From contig SXRI01000270.1 of the NCBI GenBank assembly GCA_005793615.1, forward strand, positions 1 through 9,974: a stretch of 9,974 bases of DNA, read 5' to 3'. Position 1 is the stretch's first letter. Each line of letters starts with the position of its first letter. Positions 5,670-9,974 of this stretch are shown one piece after another. The notes beneath the pieces are model-generated. The model did not search any database. It saw only the letters and a list, made by a program, of their open reading frames with translations, and was not told the origin of the DNA. The position numbers and the translations under genes were made by a program. This DNA comes from Bdellovibrionales bacterium (GTDB taxonomy: Bacteria; Bdellovibrionota; Bdellovibrionia; Bdellovibrionales; JAMPXM01).

Positions 5670-6989
5670 CTAAACTGCTGGCGTTTGAGTTTTGCCCATC
5701 ATCGGTAAAAGCGCGCGCTTAACTTCATCCATTGCGATCGTTCGGTATAACCGCGCTTCGTCTTCGAATATCGACAGCTCACCACCTTCAGTCGAGTTCC
5801 CCCGCTCAGCCAGCACCATTTGATCGCCGCAACCCACGGGCCCCCAGATCTCTGGCTTCGAGCGCCCCACCACGGTCAAAGTCGGGGTCTGTGTTGTGGC
5901 AGCGATGAACTGCATCGAGCTCACATTGGTGAGTAAAACGCGAGCCCCGCGAACGATTTCCTGCAAATCCCTGAGATTCGCCGGTTGCACGATCTGAAAC
6001 TCTTCGCCAGCGACTTCTTTAAGCCAAGAGGTCTCCGTCGGCGCGCCGATCACCAATGCCGCGAGGTTTAGATTTTTCAAATCTTCGCGAAGATCGAGCA
6101 ACAATTCGCGCACTCGCTCCGCCGGCCACGCCTTCTCGCGCCGACTCGAGGTGGGGTTGACCAGCAGGTACCCCTTAGAGGAGTGGCTCGTCAGAGCTCG
6201 CACTCGTTCCTCGGAGTAATGGAGCAAATTCGGCAGACCTAGTTTACGCCAAACAGCGACTAAACGACTGCTGTTGAGTAATCCCGCAAGCTGCGCGCGA
6301 TTGCCGGCTGTCGACCTGATGAATCGCCGCCATCCGGGAGTTGCGTACTCGAGCAAGACCAACGGCCAGTCGCGCTCGTGAATCAGCGGGTCTTTTCCCA
6401 AGTAAGGCGCGTTGAAGTGATAGAGCCAGGCCATCTCTCGTGGAGCTGAACCGATGCGGACCTTCACCCCTGCACGCAGGGCCGTAAAAGCGTAGCGGTA
6501 GGAATCCGTATTGGTGTTCACAAGCGCATCGTAACCACGCAGGAGCTCGACGAGGTCGGCCTCGCCTTCAGCTACCCAGGTTGCACCCTGTGCGCGATAA
6601 CTCCGCCCACGCTGACTCTTACGAGCGACGACAATGATTCTCTCGACAAAAGGCATGGCTTGAGGATCAAGGAGCTCTGTCCACAACGCCGGACCGATGA
6701 CGGTGATCTTGGCGTCAGGAAAAAATCGCGGCATCTCTGCAAGTGACGCCAGTCCGACGACCAAGTCACCGAGAGCGCCACTTCGCAGCCAAGCCACTTT
6801 TGTGAGCTGACTCCAGGCCGCGCAGTTCTCCGTCAAGCGACTGGCCAATTCACTGGCCAATTCACTGGCCAATTCACTGGCCAATCCACTGGCCAATCCA
6901 CTGGCTGGCAGTGAGGCCGGTCGATTGGGCGGCCGATTGGCTGGTAGATCGGCCGATTTAGTTGACACTGTCCCGTTGCTTTTCACCAC
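5670..6989 (-). CDS. Glycosyltransferase family 9 (heptosyltransferase-like) with repeat-built N-terminal tail
   Basis: This 439-residue protein is a GT-B glycosyltransferase of the ADP-heptose:LPS heptosyltransferase family, which transfers heptose to lipid A-core on the cytoplasmic face of the inner membrane. The N-terminal Rossmann half starts at residue 64 with KVAWLRSGALGDLVVGLASL. The donor-binding half has VNPTSSRREKAWPAERVREL (277-296) and LLTNVSSMQFIAATTQTP (352-369), then VVGRSKPEIWGP (373-384). The usual acidic D-x-G-x-x-H of the donor loop is replaced by NVSSMQF, so the donor may not be heptose. Residues 14-53 are a four-residue-period tail (LPA, RPA, then SELA units) that normal family members lack. 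Start is GTG 6989, or the adjacent GTG 6986, behind AAGGGA. The first Met after the tail (M86) would cut off the first strand. It is divergent from wecE, suggesting a surface-glycan role. Confidence 0.85.
   Translation of the reverse strand: MVKSNGTVSTKSADLPANRPPNRPASLPASGLASGLASELASELASELASRLTENCAAWSQLTKVAWLRSGALGDLVVGLASLAEMPRFFPDAKITVIGPALWTELLDPQAMPFVERIIVVARKSQRGRSYRAQGATWVAEGEADLVELLRGYDALVNTNTDSYRYAFTALRAGVKVRIGSAPREMAWLYHFNAPYLGKDPLIHERDWPLVLLEYATPGWRRFIRSTAGNRAQLAGLLNSSRLVAVWRKLGLPNLLHYSEERVRALTSHSSKGYLLVNPTSSRREKAWPAERVRELLLDLREDLKNLNLAALVIGAPTETSWLKEVAGEEFQIVQPANLRDLQEIVRGARVLLTNVSSMQFIAATTQTPTLTVVGRSKPEIWGPVGCGDQMVLAERGNSTEGGELSIFEDEARLYRTIAMDEVKRALLPMMGKTQTPAV
6831..6950 (-). repeat. 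12-bp tandem repeat array inside the GT9 gene
   Basis: Read on the plus strand, 6841-6900 holds five 12-base units: CTGGCCAATTCA three times, then CTGGCCAATCCA twice. Decayed units of the same period flank them, for example GGTCGATTGGGC (6919), GGCCGATTGGCT (6931) and GGTAGATCGGCC (6943). The protein shows ten four-residue units from D14 to T53. Because 12 is a multiple of three, gain or loss of units keeps the frame. Confidence 0.9.
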
Positions 6990-7023
6990 GTTGTCCCTTG
7001 AACTTTTGCCCCTGAATGTTATT

Positions 7024-7043
7024 TGATTGAGTTAACTCAATCA
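7024..7043. promoter_or_regulatory. Perfect 20-bp palindrome, probable operator between divergent genes
   Basis: TGATTGAGTTAACTCAATCA is identical to its own reverse complement and lies in the 69 bases between the GT9 gene and wecE. It is 34 bases upstream of the GT9 start and 15 bases before the wecE ATG. A weak plus-strand promoter, TTGAAC (6998-7003), 18 bases, TTTGAT (7022-7027), would have its -10 box overlapping the palindrome. There is no T-tract after it, so it is not a simple terminator. A dimeric repressor site is the best reading; an RNA hairpin near the wecE ribosome site is an alternative. Confidence 0.55.
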
Positions 7044-7058
7044 TGCGGAAACGTGCCA

Positions 7059-8216
7059 ATGTCAAAACCTTCGATCCCCTATCATCAACCAGCGCTCGGC
7101 ATCGGTCACGAAGGTAATGAGCTCGTTTACCTGCAAGAGGTTCTGAAGACTCGACAGATGATGGGTGACGGCCCGTTTACCAAGCGTTGTCATCAATGGT
7201 TAGAGAGCCACCTGCAGACGCCGAAGGCGCTTCTCACGCATTCCTGTACCGCAGCCCTTGAGATGTCGGCCTTACTCGCTGATTTGCGCCCCGGCGATGA
7301 AGTGATCATGCCCTCATTTACTTTTGTGTCGACCGCAAACGCCGTTGCGCTTCGTGGGGCCACGCCGGTGTTCATCGATATTCGCCCAGATACTCTGAAT
7401 CTCGATGAAAATTTGGTCGAGGCTGCGATCAACCCGCGAACCAAAGCGATCTTTGCGGTGCATTATGCCGGTATCAGCTGCGAACTTGATGCATTGATGG
7501 ATATCGCGGAGCGACGAAAACTCCTTCTTCTCGAGGATGCCGCACAAGGTTTGATGGCCGAGTACAAGGGCCGAGCTCTCGGCTCGATTGGCCACCTTGG
7601 TTCGTTAAGTTTTCATGAAACCAAAAACATCGTTTCTGGCGAAGGCGGCGCACTTTTAGTCAATAGTGCTCACTTCCATGATCGTGCCGAGATCATTCGC
7701 GAAAAAGGCACCAATCGCCGCCAGTTTTTGCGTGGACAAATTGATAAATACACTTGGGTCGATCTCGGTTCGTCTTATTTGCCGAGTGAACTCAATGCGG
7801 CCGTATTAATGGCGCAGCTTGAGCGCGCGCGAGAGATCACTTCAGCTCGCGTTGAGGTTTGGAACCAGTACTACGCGGCCTTTGCTGATCTCGATGCACA
7901 AGGCCGGGTGAAGCGCCCCACTGTTCCCAAGCATTGTGTTCACAATGGCCATATTTTCTATCTCTTGGCGGGAACGCTTGAAGAACGCACTGCCTTACTA
8001 GCTCAGCTTAAAGCCGCAGGCATTGCCTCGGTCTTCCACTATATTCCTCTGCATTCGGCCCCTGCCGGGCGCAAGTATGGGCGCACCGCTGGTACGCTCG
8101 CACATACTGATTCTTGTTCGGAGCGTTTACTTCGCTTGCCGCTATGGGCTGGGATTACCGCAGGCGATGTCGCCCGGATTGTTGAGGTCATTTACGACTT
8201 CTACCGTCGGCGCTAA
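7059..8216 (+). CDS. wecE: dTDP-4-amino-4,6-dideoxygalactose transaminase
   Basis: This 385-residue PLP enzyme of the DegT/DnrJ/EryC1/StrS family closely resembles E. coli WecE (RffA) along its whole length. WecE converts dTDP-4-keto-6-deoxy-glucose with glutamate to dTDP-4-amino-4,6-dideoxygalactose, a precursor of Fuc4NAc in enterobacterial common antigen and related glycans. Landmarks are GDGPFTKRCHQWLE (36-49), SCTAALEMSALL, GDEVIMPSFTFVSTANA (79-95), HYAG (135-138), EDAAQG (159-164; D160 contacts the PLP ring), SFHETKN with the PLP lysine K189, EIIREKGTNR, DKYTW and FHYIPLH near the end. The ATG at 7059 aligns with the E. coli start; GGAA at 7047-7050 gives a modest ribosome site. An upstream TTG at 7023 would extend the protein through the palindrome and lacks a site. 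In E. coli wecE sits in a large cluster; here only the divergent GT9 gene is nearby. Confidence 0.93.
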   Translation: MSKPSIPYHQPALGIGHEGNELVYLQEVLKTRQMMGDGPFTKRCHQWLESHLQTPKALLTHSCTAALEMSALLADLRPGDEVIMPSFTFVSTANAVALRGATPVFIDIRPDTLNLDENLVEAAINPRTKAIFAVHYAGISCELDALMDIAERRKLLLLEDAAQGLMAEYKGRALGSIGHLGSLSFHETKNIVSGEGGALLVNSAHFHDRAEIIREKGTNRRQFLRGQIDKYTWVDLGSSYLPSELNAAVLMAQLERAREITSARVEVWNQYYAAFADLDAQGRVKRPTVPKHCVHNGHIFYLLAGTLEERTALLAQLKAAGIASVFHYIPLHSAPAGRKYGRTAGTLAHTDSCSERLLRLPLWAGITAGDVARIVEVIYDFYRRR

Positions 8217-8335
8217 CAATCTGTTGTTGAGATTTTCACCTTGGCATTTGTGGAAAAAAGCCTTAGTCTGAGGATCTTGTAATTTTTGGGTTTTGATTTT
8301 CAGTTTTTGCGTTTCGCCGGCCGGCCTCCTCTTAA

Positions 8336-8359
8336 TTCTTTAATGGCTACATTAAAGAA
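8336..8359. repeat. Perfect 10-bp inverted repeat with GCTA loop upstream of metH
   Basis: TTCTTTAATG (8336-8345) pairs fully with CATTAAAGAA (8350-8359) around GCTA. It is followed by AAAAACGG, not by T residues, so it is not a plus-strand terminator. It may be an operator or the first stem of a leader RNA. Confidence 0.6.
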
Positions 8360-8393
8360 AAACGGATGCTCGCTTAAAAAACCGCTAAAAACA

Positions 8394-8415
8394 CCCTGGG
8401 CTTTTGCTCCCGGGG
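8394..8415. repeat. GC-rich hairpin in the metH leader
   Basis: CCCTGGG (8394-8400) pairs with CCCGGGG (8409-8415), seven pairs with one U-G wobble and an eight-base loop. On the minus strand it is followed by TGTTTTTAGCGGTTTTTT, which resembles a terminator, but no minus-strand gene reads into it. Confidence 0.45.
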
Positions 8416-8509
8416 AAAATCAGATCCCACGCTTACAATTTAAAGACGAATGATAACCAGGTGACGACCAGCATTCACCATTGAGCGCGATAGGATTTTT
8501 CACGTTATT

Positions 8510-9974
8510 ATGAGTACAAATACGCAAGTGACCCCAGCCTTGGAATCGAACAAATCATCTAACGCTAGTAATTTTGACGCCACCAGAATTGACGCTAACA
8601 GAACCGCCCGCGTGCGCGAGCTCTTAAAAGCCGCCAACGAGCGCATCTTGGTCCTCGACGGCGCGACCGGCACTGCTTTGCAGAGCTTGAATCTCACCGC
8701 TCAAGATTGTGGTGGCCCGGAGCTCGAAGGTTGCAACGAAAATCTCGTCTTCACCCGTCCCGATGTCGTTGCGCACGTGAGTCGCGTTTATCTTGAAGCC
8801 GGCTGCGACATCGTCGAGACCAATACCTTTGGCGCGACTGAACTCGTGCTCGATGAATATGGTTTGGGCGCGAAAGCCTATGAAGCCAATCGCCTGGCGA
8901 CCGAGATCGCTCGTCGCGTATGCACGGAGTTCGATCGCCCTGGGCGCACCCATTTCGTCGCCGGTTCCATGGGGCCGACGACCAAGGCCCTCTCGCTCAC
9001 AGGCGGCATCAGCTTTGATGCGCTCTCGCAACATTACTATGGACAAGCGCGCGGTCTTTTTGACGGTGGCGCCGATTATCTTTTGCTTGAAACCTGCAAC
9101 GACGGCCGCAATATCAAAGCCGCACTCGTCGCCATCGATCGACTTTTCAGTGAAACCGAAGCCGCCGGACGCGGCCGCATTCCTGTCGCGGTTTCGGCTA
9201 CGATTGAAAACTCAGGCACCATGCTCGCCGGACAATCCATCGAAGCTCTGGTCGCGGCATTGATGAATCGAGATTTGTTTTACTTAGGTTTGAACTGCGC
9301 CACCGGTCCGGAGTTCATGACCGATCACATTCGTTCACTTGCGGCACTGTCGCCGTTTCGCGTGGCCTGTGTCCCGAATGCGGGCCTTCCGGATGAAGAC
9401 GGCCACTACCTCGAGACCCCTGAAATGGTCGGAAAAGCCATTGAACATTTTATTAAAGCTGATTGGCTCAACTTGGTCGGTGGCTGCTGCGGCACCAACG
9501 CCGATCATATTCGTAAGCTTGTAGAGATCGCTAAAGGCATTAAACCGCGCACACCCAAACGTGAATCGCGCTCGATCCTCTCTGGGGTTGATTTTCTCGA
9601 AATCACTGATGATCTTCGACCGGTGATCGTCGGCGAACGCACCAACGTGATCGGTAGCCGCAAGTTCAAGGAGATGATCACCTCTGAACAATACGACGAA
9701 GCGGCTGAAATCGCCAAGCATCAGGTGAAGGCCGGCGCGCATATCATCGATGTTTGCTTAGCCAACCCTGATCGCGACGAGTTGACGGACGTCGAGAATT
9801 TTCTCGAATTCGTGGTTAAAAAGATTCGCGTACCTCTGATGATCGATTCAACTGATAAGAAGGTGATCGCGCGAGCGCTCACCTATTGCCAAGGCAAAGC
9901 GATCATCAACTCGATCAATCTCGAAGACGGCGAAGAGCGCTTTGAGGAAATCGTACCTCTCGCCCGGCAATCCG
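8510..9974 (+). CDS. metH: Cobalamin-dependent methionine synthase, N-terminal part (truncated by window end)
   Basis: The frame is open to the last base, giving 488 complete codons of a protein that is normally about 1,200 residues. It transfers a methyl group from methyltetrahydrofolate via cobalamin to homocysteine. The homocysteine module begins at about residue 46 (ILVLDGATGT), with GCDIVETNTFGAT and GGADYLLLETCND. Zinc ligands are C263 (LNCATGP), C326 and C327 (GGCCGT); the 63-residue spacing equals that of E. coli MetH (C247, C310, C311). The pterin module opens with V374-G-E-R-T-N379 and continues through IDSTDKK to the window edge. The first ~40 residues are a Ser/Asn/Asp-rich extension with a small repeat. 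The ATG at 8510 has only a distant AGGA (8492-8495), but an in-frame stop at 8462 and no other start codon between support it. Cobalamin and activation modules lie outside the window. Confidence 0.95.
   Translation, partial: MSTNTQVTPALESNKSSNASNFDATRIDANRTARVRELLKAANERILVLDGATGTALQSLNLTAQDCGGPELEGCNENLVFTRPDVVAHVSRVYLEAGCDIVETNTFGATELVLDEYGLGAKAYEANRLATEIARRVCTEFDRPGRTHFVAGSMGPTTKALSLTGGISFDALSQHYYGQARGLFDGGADYLLLETCNDGRNIKAALVAIDRLFSETEAAGRGRIPVAVSATIENSGTMLAGQSIEALVAALMNRDLFYLGLNCATGPEFMTDHIRSLAALSPFRVACVPNAGLPDEDGHYLETPEMVGKAIEHFIKADWLNLVGGCCGTNADHIRKLVEIAKGIKPRTPKRESRSILSGVDFLEITDDLRPVIVGERTNVIGSRKFKEMITSEQYDEAAEIAKHQVKAGAHIIDVCLANPDRDELTDVENFLEFVVKKIRVPLMIDSTDKKVIARALTYCQGKAIINSINLEDGEERFEEIVPLARQS
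8574..8603 (+). repeat. Two-copy 15-bp tandem repeat in the metH N-terminal extension
   Basis: TTGACGCCACCAGAA (8574-8588) is followed directly by TTGACGCTAACAGAA (8589-8603), with 2 differences in 15. It encodes DATRI-DANRT, inside the poorly conserved tail before the homocysteine module. Confidence 0.7.

Larger units (their letters stand above)
8217..8509 (+). promoter_or_regulatory. Noncoding leader between wecE and metH
   Basis: These 293 bases hold no credible gene. They contain a possible weak promoter (TTGGCA 8241-8246, 17 bases, TAGTCT 8264-8269), a T-rich run, a GC palindrome GCCGGCCGGC (8316-8325) and three hairpins: 8336-8359, 8394-8415 and a weaker one pairing GGTGA (8460-8464) with TCACC (8475-8479). 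GGGA (8413-8416) could pair instead with TCCC (8425-8428), excluding the second hairpin. A long structured leader before metH would suit an RNA regulator, but I do not see the conserved cores of the SAM-I, SAM-II, SAH or cobalamin riboswitches. Confidence 0.35.

Noticed and set aside
6831..6950. CRISPR-like or intergenic repeat array
   Set aside because: Units are 12 bp, contiguous, without spacers and in frame within a protein-coding gene.
8217..8275. Rho-independent terminator after wecE
   Set aside because: Only short stems are present (AATCT/AGATT at 8218-8234; CCTTA/TGAGG at 8262-8274), AT-rich or with a wobble pair and without a clean T-run directly after them.
8390..8420. SAM-type riboswitch suggested by GCTAAAAA near 8383 and the GC hairpin
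   Set aside because: The SAM-I, SAM-II and SAH consensus cores are not present around it; the match is limited to a short common string.
8624..9046. 140-residue minus-strand open frame opposite metH
   Set aside because: Lies opposite the conserved homocysteine module, has no recognisable domain and is a typical antisense shadow of a biased coding sequence.

Overview
The window (about 50-54% G+C by eye) looks like chromosomal core DNA of a Gram-negative bacterium. The signs are a lipobox-bearing lipoprotein, a GT9 (heptosyltransferase-type) glycosyltransferase, a dTDP-sugar aminotransferase for surface polysaccharide, and a PilZ protein. Dense coding, mixed ATG/GTG starts and this gene mix would fit a Bdellovibrionota-like or other delta-type proteobacterium. 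That is an impression; there is no rRNA or marker gene here to confirm it. I see no mobile element, phage gene, tRNA, rRNA or CRISPR array.

Layout. (1) 1-926, plus strand: the 3' end of a U32-family tRNA hydroxylase gene (TrhP/YegQ type) is joined by a 4-base stop/start overlap to a small monofunctional AroQ chorismate mutase. (2) 1031-1240, plus: a small secreted protein of unknown function, which converges on the next block with overlapping stop codons. (3) 3296-1237, minus: a tight three-gene operon of a LemA lipoprotein, a secreted TPM protein with a membrane anchor and Gly-rich tail, and a second TPM protein with two membrane segments. (4) 3469-3876, plus: an OsmC-family protein. (5) 6989-3881, minus: a GT9 glycosyltransferase with an unusual repeat-built N-terminus, an alpha/beta hydrolase, and a PilZ-domain protein whose start lies inside the hydrolase gene. 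(6) 7059-8216, plus: wecE/rffA, divergent from the GT9 gene, with a perfect 20-bp palindrome between them. (7) 8217-8509: a hairpin-rich leader, then metH (8510 to the window end), the cobalamin-dependent methionine synthase, truncated by the window edge.

How they work together. The most interesting link is trhP with chorismate mutase. Known U32 RNA hydroxylases (TrhP, RlhA) depend on prephenate, which is exactly the product of chorismate mutase, and here the two are translationally coupled. GT9 and WecE both act in cell-surface glycan synthesis and probably share control through the palindrome between them. LemA-TPM-TPM is a recurring envelope gene set of unclear mechanism. The remaining genes are housekeeping or orphan functions.
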